Assembly: GCF_038007285.1 (NCBI RefSeq)
Contig: NZ_JBBOWX010000001.1
Coordinates: forward strand, 4,171,501 to 4,235,500
From: Sporosarcina sp. FSL K6-3457
GTDB taxonomy: Bacteria > Bacillota > Bacilli > Bacillales_A > Planococcaceae
Direction: 5' to 3'
Length of the DNA: 64,000 nt
Part shown: positions 49,785 to 58,592 of the stretch, piece by piece
Position numbering within the stretch: position 1 is the stretch's first letter
Layout of the letters: every line of letters begins with the position of its first letter
Notes under the pieces: generated by a model
The model's input: only the letters and a program-made list of their open reading frames with translations
Told to the model about the DNA's origin: nothing
Databases searched by the model: none
Program-made: the position numbers and the translations under genes

Positions 49785-50522
49785 ATGCTAACAAACGAAC
49801 TAGACTATAGCCAATTGAATCATCTAAAAAAAGAAGTGACGAGATTCATGCTAGCTTATAAATTTGCATTAGACGAAGTGAGCACCAAAATCAATATCTT
49901 GGAAGAAGAATTTCAATTGATACATGAATACAATCCTATTGAACATATTAATACCCGCTTGAAAACACCAGAAAGTATTATACAAAAGGCGCTTCGCAAA
50001 AATATTGGACTGTCCCTGTCCTCCATAAAGGAAAATATGCGGGATATCGCAGGGATTCGTATTAACTGTTCCTTTAACTCCGATATTTATAAACTAAGTG
50101 AAATGATTCAAATGCAACAGGATATTGAAGTGATTGAGTATAAAGATTACATAAAAAATCCGAAGCCCAATGGTTATCGGAGCCTTCATTTGATATTGAA
50201 AATTCCTGTATTTATGACGGATCGAGTAGAGCACGTCTTTGTTGAAATGCAAATCAGGACTATCGCTATGGACTTTTGGGCAAGCCTGGAACATAAGATT
50301 TTTTATAAATTCGATAAGTCTGTCCCTGAAGAAATGCTAAAAGAGCTGAAAGAGGCTGCGGAATCCGCCAACGCATTAGATCAAAAAATGGAGATTCTTC
50401 ATAAGGAAATCAATGAAATTAAACGAATGGACGAAGAGTTTACACCAACTCTTTTTAATGAAAAAAATCAAATCAACATCCCGCTTAAATTCCTCGAAAT
50501 GATGAATGAAAATAACAACTAA
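49785..50522 (+). CDS. Small alarmone synthetase (RelP/YwaC-like GTP pyrophosphokinase)
   Basis: (p)ppGpp synthetase of 245 residues without hydrolase or regulatory domains. YKFALDEVSTKINILEEEFQLIHEYNPIEHINTRLKTPESIIQKALRK holds the ATP-binding R-x-K-x-x-x-S motif. Then come DIAGIRINC, the GTP-binding KDYIKNPKPNGYRSLHLIL, and VEMQIRTIAMDFWASLEHKI. The residues around YKFAL and the KDYIK loop agree best with YwaC/RelP, in my recollection. It makes alarmone when induced, often by cell-wall or alkaline stress in B. subtilis. Single gene with its own terminator. The ATG at 49785 is used; a TTG three bases earlier is less likely. Confidence 0.92.
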   Translation: MLTNELDYSQLNHLKKEVTRFMLAYKFALDEVSTKINILEEEFQLIHEYNPIEHINTRLKTPESIIQKALRKNIGLSLSSIKENMRDIAGIRINCSFNSDIYKLSEMIQMQQDIEVIEYKDYIKNPKPNGYRSLHLILKIPVFMTDRVEHVFVEMQIRTIAMDFWASLEHKIFYKFDKSVPEEMLKELKEAAESANALDQKMEILHKEINEIKRMDEEFTPTLFNEKNQINIPLKFLEMMNENNN

Positions 50523-50562
50523 AAAAACGCCAGTCACTCAAACAAACATGTTTGAATGACTG
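50521..50562. terminator. Bidirectional terminator
   Basis: Stem ACGCCAGTCA-TCAAACA / TGTTTGA-TGACTGGCGT with A-run and T-run flanks, between the alarmone synthetase and the convergent ABC permease. Confidence 0.9.
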
Positions 50563-50572
50563 GCGTTTTTTA

Positions 50573-51358
50573 TTAGAGAGGCAAATCCTTCCCCTTAAAG
50601 AAGCGTATACCAATGGTATAAATTACAATCCCCACAAGCCCGAGTATGGTGAATGGTAGCCAATAACTTTCTCCATTTAAAATAGCAGCTGTATCAAACA
50701 GTGTATTCAACGATAGATATTTGAATCCTTCTAGGCTATCACTCACTTGAGCCATCAGGTGAAATAAGAAGAATGCAACTGGAATACCTGCACCGAATGC
50801 CAACGAATGTTTCGATAAATTGAAGATACAAGAGAACATGAACGAAATACCACTTGTTGCAAACATCAAAAGAAGTAACCCTACATTAAGCGCTATATAA
50901 TCTGCTATATAGGTACCGAGATCCCCTTGAGAAACGTGTATGGCCACCATTCCTGCAAGGGTCACGATTAGAAACATCGTGATAATAGCTGTAATTAAGT
51001 ACAATGCTTGCGTCCGCACTACTGTCGTTCTCTTAATTGGCGTCGATAACAAATAGGCCATCGATCCTTTATCCACTTGGGAAGCCACTAAACTATTTGC
51101 CGTCATAATAATAAAAATAAGAGGTAGTATAACGCCATGAATCGAATAAAATGTTTGTGTTAGCATCCCTAAAAAGCTTGTGTCCCCTAGCAGACTTGCT
51201 AATGGCGTATCTTTGACCATATCAGCCATATTTGTCAGCGTAGAAGGTTCAAATACGGCAATTAGCACTGCATTTAACACACTCAATACGACTGTAAATA
51301 TGATCCACAGCTTGTAATTAGCTCTTACTGTCTGTTTAAAAATCGTGGCATTTATCAT
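50573..51358 (-). CDS. ABC-2 type exporter permease
   Basis: Permease of 261 residues with six TM spans. FKQTVRANYKLWIIFTVVLSVLNAVLIAVFEPS opens the protein; TANSLVASQVDKGSMAYLLSTPIKRTTVVRTQALYLI is the ABC-2 cytoplasmic loop. The ATG at 51358 follows GAGGG; a GTG nine bases upstream is also open. It is the third gene of an operon with two ATPases. Such exporters in Bacillales often give resistance to antibiotics or to the cell's own peptides. The substrate is unknown. Confidence 0.9.
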   Translation of the reverse strand: MINATIFKQTVRANYKLWIIFTVVLSVLNAVLIAVFEPSTLTNMADMVKDTPLASLLGDTSFLGMLTQTFYSIHGVILPLIFIIMTANSLVASQVDKGSMAYLLSTPIKRTTVVRTQALYLITAIITMFLIVTLAGMVAIHVSQGDLGTYIADYIALNVGLLLLMFATSGISFMFSCIFNLSKHSLAFGAGIPVAFFLFHLMAQVSDSLEGFKYLSLNTLFDTAAILNGESYWLPFTILGLVGIVIYTIGIRFFKGKDLPL

Positions 51359-51373
51359 AACAAGCACCCTCTC

Positions 51374-52255
51374 TTAATATAGGCTTTTGAAATATTTTTC
51401 AAGTGTGTACTTGATCTCCGTAATAAATTTAATAGGATATTCTTTTAAAACAAGTAAGAATGGATTAATATCTTGGTCATTCACCGTAACGATGACTTGA
51501 TTCTGATTCTCTCTTTCTTCTATAAAAGTAAAGGGTTCTGATAAAAAACGTTGATAGTCCTGCGTAGTAGAAAACGCAATTTTATAGACCTTATCAGTGT
51601 TGTGCTTCACTTCGATTGTTGGTTTAACTGCGATAATCTTCCCTTCTTTGATGAGCGCTACTTTGTCACAAGTATGTTCAACCTCTTCGAACATATGGCT
51701 CGACATAAAAATCGTTTTGCCCTTTTTCTTTTCCTCATTTAGTAAATTGACAAACTCAACTCTCATTAACGGATCAAGTCCTGTTGTTGGCTCGTCAAGT
51801 ATTAAGATATCTGGGTCAGCCATGAAAGCTGCGACGATTGCGGTCTTTTGTTTCATCCCTTTAGACATCCGTTTCAGATTGGCTGTTGGATCCAATTGAA
51901 GCTTGTCAATAATTTCATTGGCATAAGACATATCGGTTAAGCCCATTAATTCCGCTTGCCATTTTAAAAATTCGGTTCCCGTTTTAGCATCTGGAAAATT
52001 AATCTCACCAGGGATATAGCCAATATACTTCTTTGTTTCCGCTGAATCCTTCCAACTATCTAATCCATTGATGAAACAATGTCCAGCTTGTGGTTGTAGA
52101 AATCCCATCATATGACGGATGATTGTTGTTTTACCTGCCCCATTCATCCCTACAAAACCAAATACTTCACCCTTTTCAATCGAAAGGTTGACGTCAAATA
52201 TCCCTCTACCATTACCATAGTCTTTCGTCATGTTTTTAATTTCAATAGTCGGCAT
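51374..52255 (-). CDS. ABC transporter ATP-binding protein
   Basis: ATPase of 293 residues. Walker A GMNGAGKTT, signature RMSKGMKQKTAIVAAFM, Walker B ILILDEPTTGLDP, and SSHMFEEVEHTCD. A C-terminal extension of about 75 residues ends in KFITEIKYTLEKYFKSLY, a coupling tail shared with the next ATPase (FFSEIKFTLEDYFMKFYD). The ATG at 52255 follows GGAAGGTG, and the upstream gene ends one base before it overlaps. Two sister ATPases and one permease suggest a heterodimeric motor. Confidence 0.92.
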   Translation of the reverse strand: MPTIEIKNMTKDYGNGRGIFDVNLSIEKGEVFGFVGMNGAGKTTIIRHMMGFLQPQAGHCFINGLDSWKDSAETKKYIGYIPGEINFPDAKTGTEFLKWQAELMGLTDMSYANEIIDKLQLDPTANLKRMSKGMKQKTAIVAAFMADPDILILDEPTTGLDPLMRVEFVNLLNEEKKKGKTIFMSSHMFEEVEHTCDKVALIKEGKIIAVKPTIEVKHNTDKVYKIAFSTTQDYQRFLSEPFTFIEERENQNQVIVTVNDQDINPFLLVLKEYPIKFITEIKYTLEKYFKSLY

Positions 52256-52256
52256 A

Positions 52257-53186
52257 TTACTTGGCACCTTCCTCCGTATCTATGTTGCGATCATAAAACT
52301 TCATAAAGTAATCTTCCAACGTGAATTTAATTTCAGAGAAGAATTTCAAGTCATATGCAGAAATAAGATTGATAAACTGATTGATATCATTATCCTCTAC
52401 TTGGATTTTCGCTTGTTTCTTCAACTGATTGGTGCCTAGCACATGCAATTTCTTCTTCACTTTTATGTCCTCGTTAAAACGATTGAATTCTTCCTCACTT
52501 AAAAATTCGATTTCAAATACTTTTTGCTCATTGTAACGTAGATCATCTGCCACAAATGAGGATATCAATCGGCCATCCTTTATAATCGAAATCCTGTCAC
52601 ACGTCGCATCAATTTCACTAAATATATGACTGGAAATAAGGATTGTTTTCCCTCGTTCTTTTTCTTCTTTAATAAATTCTATAAAAACAGTTTGCATAAT
52701 TGGATCCAGTCCACTCGTCGGCTCATCCAAGACTAGTACAGCTGGATCGTGCATAAAGGCCGTAACGATGGCAAGCTTGCGTTTCATGCCAAGGGACATA
52801 CGTTTTAGTTTTCCTGATGGTTCTAGTTCAAACTTTTTAATCAAGTAATCTGTATGCGTAAAATCTGTAATGCCCCGTAAATCTGCCATCATTTTTATAA
52901 ATTGTGTACCTGTGAGTGATTCCGGTAGCGCGATTTCTCCTGGTAAGTAACCAAGATTTTTTTGAATGTCAGCAGCATGTTCCCAACTGTCTAGGTTATT
53001 GACAAAGGTATGCCCCTTCTGCGGTTTAGAAAAGCCCATAATATGACGAATGGCCGTTGTTTTCCCTGCTCCATTAGGTCCGAGAAAGCCATACACTTCC
53101 CCTTTATTCACAGTGAACGACACATCGAATACGCCTCGATTATGACCGTAGTCTTTTGTTAACTGCTGAACCTGTAATACAGACAT
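52257..53186 (-). CDS. ABC transporter ATP-binding protein
   Basis: ATPase of 309 residues, first gene of the exporter operon and clearly a paralogue of the second gene. Walker A GPNGAGKTT, RMSLGMKRKLAIVTAFM, VLVLDEPTSGLDP, SSHIFSEIDATCD; same C-terminal extension. The ATG at 53186 follows GGAGG; a 23-residue longer reading is rejected because it enters the repeat upstream. Divergent TetR gene at 53516 and operator-like dyads suggest drug- or peptide-induced expression. Confidence 0.92.
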   Translation of the reverse strand: MSVLQVQQLTKDYGHNRGVFDVSFTVNKGEVYGFLGPNGAGKTTAIRHIMGFSKPQKGHTFVNNLDSWEHAADIQKNLGYLPGEIALPESLTGTQFIKMMADLRGITDFTHTDYLIKKFELEPSGKLKRMSLGMKRKLAIVTAFMHDPAVLVLDEPTSGLDPIMQTVFIEFIKEEKERGKTILISSHIFSEIDATCDRISIIKDGRLISSFVADDLRYNEQKVFEIEFLSEEEFNRFNEDIKVKKKLHVLGTNQLKKQAKIQVEDNDINQFINLISAYDLKFFSEIKFTLEDYFMKFYDRNIDTEEGAK

Positions 53187-53203
53187 ATTAGAACCTCCTT
53201 TAT

Positions 53204-53337
53204 CAATTGCGCCTCGGCGTAATTGCGTTGGGATTTTGAATTGTGCACAGCACAATTAACTCCTCTCAAAATCCCTAACATCCGCCGGAGGCTTAACTTG
53301 AATCAGCAGGGAGTTTGGACTTCTGCTGATTCAAGTT
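53204..53337. repeat. Dispersed structured repeat, family A (copy 2)
   Basis: 134 bp, same block order as at 34126: GCGCCTCGGCGTAATTGCGT; a hairpin GGGATTTTGA/TCAAAATCCC with an inner AATTGTGC/GCACAATT; then ACATCCGCCGGAGGCTTAAC; and a terminal 15 bp perfect stem AACTTGAATCAGCAG with its complement. It occupies the leader between the TetR/ABC promoters and the first ABC gene. Confidence 0.75.
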
Positions 53338-53376
53338 AAAGTAATTTACTTATACCCGTTTATTTCGTACAATAAC

Positions 53377-53477
53377 AAACAACGTGTTGTTTATCTTCTA
53401 TATATATAGAATAGATTTTTAAAAATGAGAAGGCAAGAGCCAATACTAGCAGATATGTTGTTTATCCAACATATCTG
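53377..53477. promoter_or_regulatory. Two palindromes between TetR and the ABC operon
   Basis: AAACAACGTGTTGTTT (53377-53392) is a perfect 16 bp palindrome. CAGATATGTTG and CAACATATCTG (53450-53477) flank TTTATC. Both contain GTTGTTTAT-like half-sites and are plausible operators of the TetR protein. Confidence 0.6.
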
Positions 53478-53515
53478 TATTTTCTGTCGGTTAAAATAAA
53501 GGAGTCGATAAAACC

Positions 53516-54136
53516 TTGGACGAATTATATACAGATTTACGTGTGATACGAACAAAAGAAGCTATTCGAAACGCACTCGTAGAATTAATTGAAGCGAAAG
53601 GCTTCGAAGCAATTACCGTGAAGGATATTGCAGCGAAAGCAAGGATAAACAGAGGCACTTTTTATGCACATTATGTAGACAAAAACGATTTAATGAATAA
53701 ATGCCAGGAAAGTATTCTGAACGGTATGAGGAGCATTGTGACAAAGAAAATACCCGTTGCGATAGAAAGCTTTACTATGAACGAGACTCCTGATTTTAAT
53801 GCATTCACTCCTGCAATCTCTATATTTGAGTATCTTTACGACAACAGAGAGCTTATGGGGGCCTTGTTAGGTACAAGAGGAGATGTTACCTTTCAAACGA
53901 AATTGAAAAGCTTAATGTGGAAAATACTATTTGAGGGCAATGAAATATCCACTTTCAATAAGGAGAATTTACTTGTACCTGGTGAATACTTAGTTTCCTA
54001 TATCGCCTCGGCACACATAGGCGTGATTCAACAGTGGCTAGATGGCGGCAGTCAAGAATCACCGTTAGAAATGGCCCGGATTTTATCGACCATCACACTA
54101 AATGGTCCGATTTATGCTGCTGGGTTGAAGAAGTGA
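53516..54136 (+). CDS. TetR/AcrR-family regulator
   Basis: Regulator of 206 residues starting at a TTG with GGAG 11 bases upstream. HTH about 12-58 (RTKEAIRNALVELIEAKGFEAITVKDIAAKARINRGTFYAHYVDKNDLM), then a TetR_C-type helical domain (ISIFEYLYDNRELMGALLGTRGD, HIGVIQQWLDGG). This subtype is common beside ABC-2 exporters. Divergent from the 50.6-53.2 kb exporter, which it probably represses. Confidence 0.92.
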   Translation: MDELYTDLRVIRTKEAIRNALVELIEAKGFEAITVKDIAAKARINRGTFYAHYVDKNDLMNKCQESILNGMRSIVTKKIPVAIESFTMNETPDFNAFTPAISIFEYLYDNRELMGALLGTRGDVTFQTKLKSLMWKILFEGNEISTFNKENLLVPGEYLVSYIASAHIGVIQQWLDGGSQESPLEMARILSTITLNGPIYAAGLKK

Positions 54137-54163
54137 TTTCATTATTATAGCAGTACCTATCTA

Positions 54164-54192
54164 AATCCTTGCTTCCACAGAAGGATTTTTCT
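54164..54192 (+). terminator. Terminator after the TetR gene
   Basis: AATCCTT pairs with AAGGATT, followed by TTTCTTTTTT. Confidence 0.7.
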
Positions 54193-54271
54193 TTTTTAAA
54201 ATATATTTTAAAATGTGTATCCGATTTCCTCATTCCCCTCTATATAAAAAACAAAAAGGGGAATGACCACT

Positions 54272-55072
54272 ATGACAACGTACTTAAAAGACTACGCACA
54301 TTTCACAAACACACAGGAGATGGACGAGGCAGTACGCCGTCACATTATCAAGCATTGGAATGAGATGAATCCAACAGATCGCGCTGTGCTTGATATGATT
54401 CGCCGCTACTCTGTGAAATATGGTGCTGCTCACTTAAAGCACGACACAATGGCAGATGCAATTGGCAAGTCCAACGTCACCGTGCGCCGCGCGATTCGAA
54501 AGTTGGAACAGCTTGAAATTATCGAGCGCATTCACTATATTCGCCCTGTTATGAGCGGATTAGGGGCTAACATTTACACTATTTTACCCTTTGATGACCA
54601 GTCGACTTTGACCACGCCGGCAACAGCGGATAACCCTTGTGACAGTTGGGCTGAGGACCTTGTTCCCGAAGCTGAAGCTTTTTCTTTTAAATCTAAAAAC
54701 ATAAAGGCCAATACTCTTACAGATACGTATCCTGCGGAGCCAATACCTACACCAACTACGTTGTTTGGAAGAATAAAAAATCTATTGTCCTCGACGATTG
54801 GTGACAGTTCTTTAGCCCGTCAATTATTCGGTATTTATCGTGCACTATCATTACGCATGTTGAAGTTCAGCATTCATGAGCACCAAGGAGAATTACTTGA
54901 ACAGCTGGCGATACAGGCCCTTCATATTGCTGTTCAGGCGACAAAGCGCAAAACTGTCCGTAACCTAGCGGGTTATTTTGATGGTGTATATCGCAATTTG
55001 ATTGATAAGGCGGTGTTTGCTGATATTTTTATGGAATATGATGTGTCGGTGGAAGAGTTTTTGATTGGTTAG
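54272..55072 (+). CDS. Helix-turn-helix protein of unknown function
   Basis: 266 residues from the ATG at 54272, which has AAGGGG at proper spacing; the ATG at 54263 is too close to it. A winged-helix region lies at about 25-95 (TDRAVLDMIRRYSVKYGAAHLKHDTMADAIGKSNVTVRRAIRKLEQLEIIERI), followed by GANIYTILPFDD. This recalls the N-terminal helical domains of plasmid/phage replication-initiator or DnaD-like proteins. A disordered Pro/Thr-rich linker precedes a C-terminal helical domain with AVQATKRKTVRNLAGYFDGVYRNLIDK. Related proteins occur as scattered singletons in Bacillales genomes. Function unknown. Confidence 0.8.
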   Translation: MTTYLKDYAHFTNTQEMDEAVRRHIIKHWNEMNPTDRAVLDMIRRYSVKYGAAHLKHDTMADAIGKSNVTVRRAIRKLEQLEIIERIHYIRPVMSGLGANIYTILPFDDQSTLTTPATADNPCDSWAEDLVPEAEAFSFKSKNIKANTLTDTYPAEPIPTPTTLFGRIKNLLSSTIGDSSLARQLFGIYRALSLRMLKFSIHEHQGELLEQLAIQALHIAVQATKRKTVRNLAGYFDGVYRNLIDKAVFADIFMEYDVSVEEFLIG

Positions 55073-55190
55073 TGGCTCCCTACCGTTTGGAGGAAGTAAG
55101 TTATACCTTCGTGGAGAAGATTATATTGCCTGGATTGAATTGCATATCCGTCATCCTTTCCTTAGTGAGGGAATTCCATTAAGTTGTCAA

Positions 55191-55724
55191 TTATCTCTTT
55201 TCTGAAAATGAAATCTCTACATATCTTTGGCCTTCACCCCAGCTGCTATACTCGTCACCTATTCCAAACGTAAATGTACCGTGGTAGGGAATCCCTGCGA
55301 ATTCTGCCATTCCAATTTTAAATACGTCACTTAATAATACTTGTGTCTCATAGCCAAGCTCTTCAATAATTTTCTTATAAGCTGCAGCTTGCTCCTGCTC
55401 ATCCCCTTCAAATGTGAAGACAGCTTCCCAGTCCATCCCTTCGTCATACTCCCTAACCTCAAATATCTCTTCATTCCAGCCTAACGGAATTGGGAAAGGA
55501 TACACATCCAAATGATCTACTATGGGCGGTGTTTTGCTGGATTCTGTGACCGGTGTTTCCTCGTTTAGATTGGACGTGCCCTCGATGGTTTGTCCAGCTT
55601 CCGATGATTGTGCATCTATATCCTTTTGTCCATCGGTGCTAGTTGAGTTCGTTTGTTTCCCCCCGCAGCCGCTTACTATAGCTATGATCAATACACATAT
55701 TAAAACTAATAATTTTACCCGCAT
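55191..55724 (-). CDS. Lipoprotein of unknown function
   Basis: Lipoprotein of 177 residues. The start at 55724 (MRVKLLVL) follows AAAGGAG. Signal peptide with lipobox IVSGCG. A Thr/Ser/Gln-rich spacer (about 22-60) is followed by a compact domain of about 115 residues with MDWEAVFTFEGDEQEQAAAYKKIIEELGYE and a closing GQRYVEISFSEKR. I do not recognise the domain. It is anchored to the outer leaflet of the membrane. No operon partners. Confidence 0.8.
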   Translation of the reverse strand: MRVKLLVLICVLIIAIVSGCGGKQTNSTSTDGQKDIDAQSSEAGQTIEGTSNLNEETPVTESSKTPPIVDHLDVYPFPIPLGWNEEIFEVREYDEGMDWEAVFTFEGDEQEQAAAYKKIIEELGYETQVLLSDVFKIGMAEFAGIPYHGTFTFGIGDEYSSWGEGQRYVEISFSEKR

Positions 55725-56031
55725 ATTCAAATTTCTCCTTTCTTCAAATGGTGTTCATTAGGATATACGAGCAAGGTTAAATCTAGGTTAAAAATGTATG
55801 ACGCTCTCCTCAACCTTTCCTGAGATAAACCCATGTCAACTGACTACTGTTTAAAGGGTACTACTATGAACCCATTGATTAGTTTACTATTACCAAGCAT
55901 TCTTCTATAACAAGAAAACACTTTTATCTTTACCTAAAACCAAAAACAACCCGCCAAACAATATTTTTTTATTGCAAAACGATAAATTTGGTGCTAAAAT
56001 CAATTTTATAATAACTAAACGAGGTGCTTTT

Positions 56032-56508
56032 ATGAAACGAGGGTCAACGCTATTTTTAAAAACGGCTGTTATTTTAATGGGAGTCCCAGTCCTTGCTTTG
56101 TGTACATTTGGGGTATATGAGCTAACTAATAATCCAGTAAACCCAGATTATGCTCATATGCTCTATCCCATTTTAATAGGTATGTGTGTCTCAGCTATAC
56201 CGTTTTTCATCGCGTTATATCAGGCTTTTAAACTGTTAAATTATATAGACAAGAACCAATCATTCTCAGAGCTGTCTGTTACAGCGCTCAAAAATATTAA
56301 ATTCTGTGCAATTACAATTAGTGGGTTGTATATGATCATTCTGCCATTTGTATTTCTCGTTGCAGATTTAGACGATGCACCGGGTCTGGTCATAGTTGGA
56401 ATGATTCCTGTTTTTGCTTCAATGGTGATTGCTGTCTTTGCAGCTGTTCTTCAAAGACTTTTACAAGAAGCAATTCATATAAAATCAGAAAATGATTTAA
56501 CGGTCTGA
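56032..56508 (+). CDS. DUF2975 membrane protein
   Basis: Four-TM membrane protein of 158 residues. The start at 56032 follows GAGGTG. Helices lie at about 8-28, 47-68, 90-115 and 125-148; YPILIGMCVSAIPFFIALYQAFKLLNYIDKNQSFSELSVTALKNIKFCAI is typical of DUF2975. These proteins almost always pair with a small YozG-like XRE regulator, as here (9 bp downstream). Function unknown. Confidence 0.9.
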   Translation: MKRGSTLFLKTAVILMGVPVLALCTFGVYELTNNPVNPDYAHMLYPILIGMCVSAIPFFIALYQAFKLLNYIDKNQSFSELSVTALKNIKFCAITISGLYMIILPFVFLVADLDDAPGLVIVGMIPVFASMVIAVFAAVLQRLLQEAIHIKSENDLTV

Positions 56509-56517
56509 GGTGATAAT

Positions 56518-56736
56518 ATGACGATTATAATCAATATTGACGTGATGCTAGCAAAAAGAAAAATGAGCGTAACTGAACTTTCGGAAAGGGTTGGCATAAC
56601 GATGGCCAATATTTCTATACTAAAAAATGGCAAGGCAAAAGCGATTCGGTTATCCACACTAGAGGCGATTTGTAAGGCTTTAGAGTGCCAGCCTGGTGAT
56701 ATTTTGGAATATCGAAGTGATGAGGACACGCAATAA
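56518..56736 (+). CDS. YozG-like XRE-family regulator
   Basis: Small regulator of 72 residues consisting of one HTH_XRE domain: MTIIINIDVMLAKRKMSVTELSERVGITMANISILKNGKAKAIRLSTLEAICKALECQPGDILEY. TGAGGTG precedes the ATG, overlapping the DUF2975 stop. The pair forms a bicistronic unit. The membrane partner may sequester or modulate the regulator, which is inferred from constant pairing only. Confidence 0.92.
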   Translation: MTIIINIDVMLAKRKMSVTELSERVGITMANISILKNGKAKAIRLSTLEAICKALECQPGDILEYRSDEDTQ

Positions 56737-56773
56737 GTAGGACTGAAAAAATCGTTGGAGGTTTCAATCAATC

Positions 56774-57541
56774 ATGAGAGCACTAAAACAACTTGTTCGT
56801 TTCGGCTGGGAGCAAGCCCTATCCTGTTTGTTTCCCGTCGTTATTTTTGCCTCTTTGGCTTTGACACAAATCATCCCCCTTCCCTTCCTGCCACGGTACG
56901 ACTGGATTCTTATCATTTGCCTTCTGATGCAATGGTGGATGGTACGCTCTGGACTTGAAACGCGGGATGAATTAAAGGTTATTACTCTGTTCCATGTTAT
57001 TGGACTTGCTCTCGAAATCTTCAAAGTACATATGGGCTCATGGTCTTATCCAGAGGATGGCTATGTCAAAGTTTTTGGCGTGCCTTTGTATAGCGGATTC
57101 ATGTATGCAAGTGTCGCAAGTTACCTCTGCCAAGCATGGAGAAGGCTTGACGTGGAGCTCGTTAAATGGCCGCCTTTTCTTCTAGTCGTACCTCTTGCAG
57201 CTGCGATTTATTTGAATTTTTTCACCCACCATTATTGGATTGATGTACGTTGGTGGTTAGCTGCACTTGTCATAATTGTCTTTTGGCAATCGTGGGTCTC
57301 ATATGTAGTCGGAGGGACCCGTTACCGAATGCCACTCGCGCTTTCTTTTGTGCTCATCGGATTTTTTATATGGATAGCAGAAAATATTGCAACATTTTTT
57401 GGCGCTTGGCAATATCCAAACCAAACCGATGCATGGAGTCTCGTTCATCTAGGCAAGGTCAGTTCATGGCTTTTATTGGTGATTGTGAGCTTTTTGATTG
57501 TAGCGACATTAAAGCGGGTTAAGGGAAAAGATTCTACCTGA
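56774..57541 (+). CDS. DUF817 membrane protein
   Basis: Integral membrane protein of 255 residues with about eight TM segments, matching DUF817: LTLFHVIGLALEIFKVHMGSWSYPEDGYVKVFGVPLYSGFMYASVASYLCQAWRRLD in the middle and ENIATFFGAWQYPNQTDAWSLVHLGKVSSW near the end. The paired GSWSYPE and GAWQYPN repeats suggest an internal duplication. GGAGG lies upstream. No function is known for the family. Confidence 0.92.
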   Translation: MRALKQLVRFGWEQALSCLFPVVIFASLALTQIIPLPFLPRYDWILIICLLMQWWMVRSGLETRDELKVITLFHVIGLALEIFKVHMGSWSYPEDGYVKVFGVPLYSGFMYASVASYLCQAWRRLDVELVKWPPFLLVVPLAAAIYLNFFTHHYWIDVRWWLAALVIIVFWQSWVSYVVGGTRYRMPLALSFVLIGFFIWIAENIATFFGAWQYPNQTDAWSLVHLGKVSSWLLLVIVSFLIVATLKRVKGKDST

Positions 57542-57839
57542 ACTGATCCCCCCGTATTTTGAACCAATTTCCACGTTCATCCCCGAAGGGCATTGCTAAT
57601 AGACTCCGGAGTAGCGCCAATTGTTTGACGTTATTCCTGAAACGGTGTTATGTTACGAGAAACAAGTATCTCCTATAAGATACCTTTGTCCACACCTTTC
57701 TTTACCTGCAAGAATATAATGTATCTATAAGAATGTATACTACAATAATTTGATTAGGTGGTTTAACATACTATTTAAATCAAAATCGTTAAAGCCCCAT
57801 GTACACAATAACCCCAATTCAACTAAAAGGAATGATTCT
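57542..57839 (+). other. Leader region of the ribA operon
   Basis: 298 bp without a gene. I looked for an FMN riboswitch (AGGGCAGGGTGAA..., GACCGGCGGT) and found none. TATACTACAATAAT near 57738 could be a -10. A TTG-started extension of ribA from 57750 is open but has no ribosome site. Confidence 0.5.
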
Positions 57840-58592
57840 ATGTTACATGCGAAACTAGAACCGAAAGTTCTTGATATTTTAAAAGATAAAATTCAATTAA
57901 TCGAAACAGATGAAGGGGCAATTTATTTGGTTGGCCCTATTAAATTACCCGTCAACCTTTACGGGGAAACAGTTATTTTTCACTGGTATTGTTGGCTGAA
58001 TCGCTGCCAAGTAACAGAGAATTATCAAGACATTATTGATCAGCTATCATCTGCTAATTTGGCGGAGTACCAACAGTCAAGCGTGCTTGTCTACGGAGAT
58101 TTTAAAGAGGCAGATGATGCGCTCATTCGGATGCATTCCATTTGCCATACGGGAGACATATTTGGTAGTAAAAGATGTGATTGCGGCTATCAATTAAAAC
58201 AATCTATGCAAAATATTGTCGATCACGGGACAGGTGCGCTGTTTTATTTGGCGAACCATGAAGGCCGCGGAATCGGTTTATTCAGCAAGGCGATGGCGTA
58301 TGTACTCCAAGAGAATGGTTACGATACAGTAGAAGCAAACGAAAGCCTTGGGTTTGTCGATGACTCTAGAAATTACGACGATGCCATTCGTGTTTTAAAG
58401 ACACTTCGAACAAAACCGGTCAAGCTCATGACGAATAATCCAAAGAAACTGGAAGCAATGAAGAATGCGGGTCTTCCTGTTTCAGGTCGTGAGCCGCTAT
58501 GGGGAGATCAATCAGAGTTCAACGAAAAGTATTTACAAACAAAAATTCAGCGCTCTGGACATATTGAGGAAGGGAATCAGCCAAATGACTAA
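57840..58592 (+). CDS. ribA: GTP cyclohydrolase II
   Basis: Single-domain RibA of 250 residues; the start at 57840 follows AAAGGA. It opens the imidazole ring of GTP, the first step of riboflavin synthesis. The zinc site is intact: Cys102, Cys113 and Cys115 in RMHSICHTGDIFGSKRCDCGYQLKQSM. ANHEGRGIGLFSKAMAYVLQENGYDTVEAN carries the catalytic Arg and Tyr regions, and LMTNNPKKLEAM the GTP-binding lysine. It lacks the RibB (DHBP synthase) half found in the B. subtilis RibBA fusion. It overlaps ribD by 8 bp. Confidence 0.93.
   Translation: MLHAKLEPKVLDILKDKIQLIETDEGAIYLVGPIKLPVNLYGETVIFHWYCWLNRCQVTENYQDIIDQLSSANLAEYQQSSVLVYGDFKEADDALIRMHSICHTGDIFGSKRCDCGYQLKQSMQNIVDHGTGALFYLANHEGRGIGLFSKAMAYVLQENGYDTVEANESLGFVDDSRNYDDAIRVLKTLRTKPVKLMTNNPKKLEAMKNAGLPVSGREPLWGDQSEFNEKYLQTKIQRSGHIEEGNQPND

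Noticed and set aside
57542-57839. FMN riboswitch before ribA
   Set aside because: The conserved RFN blocks were searched for by eye and are not there.
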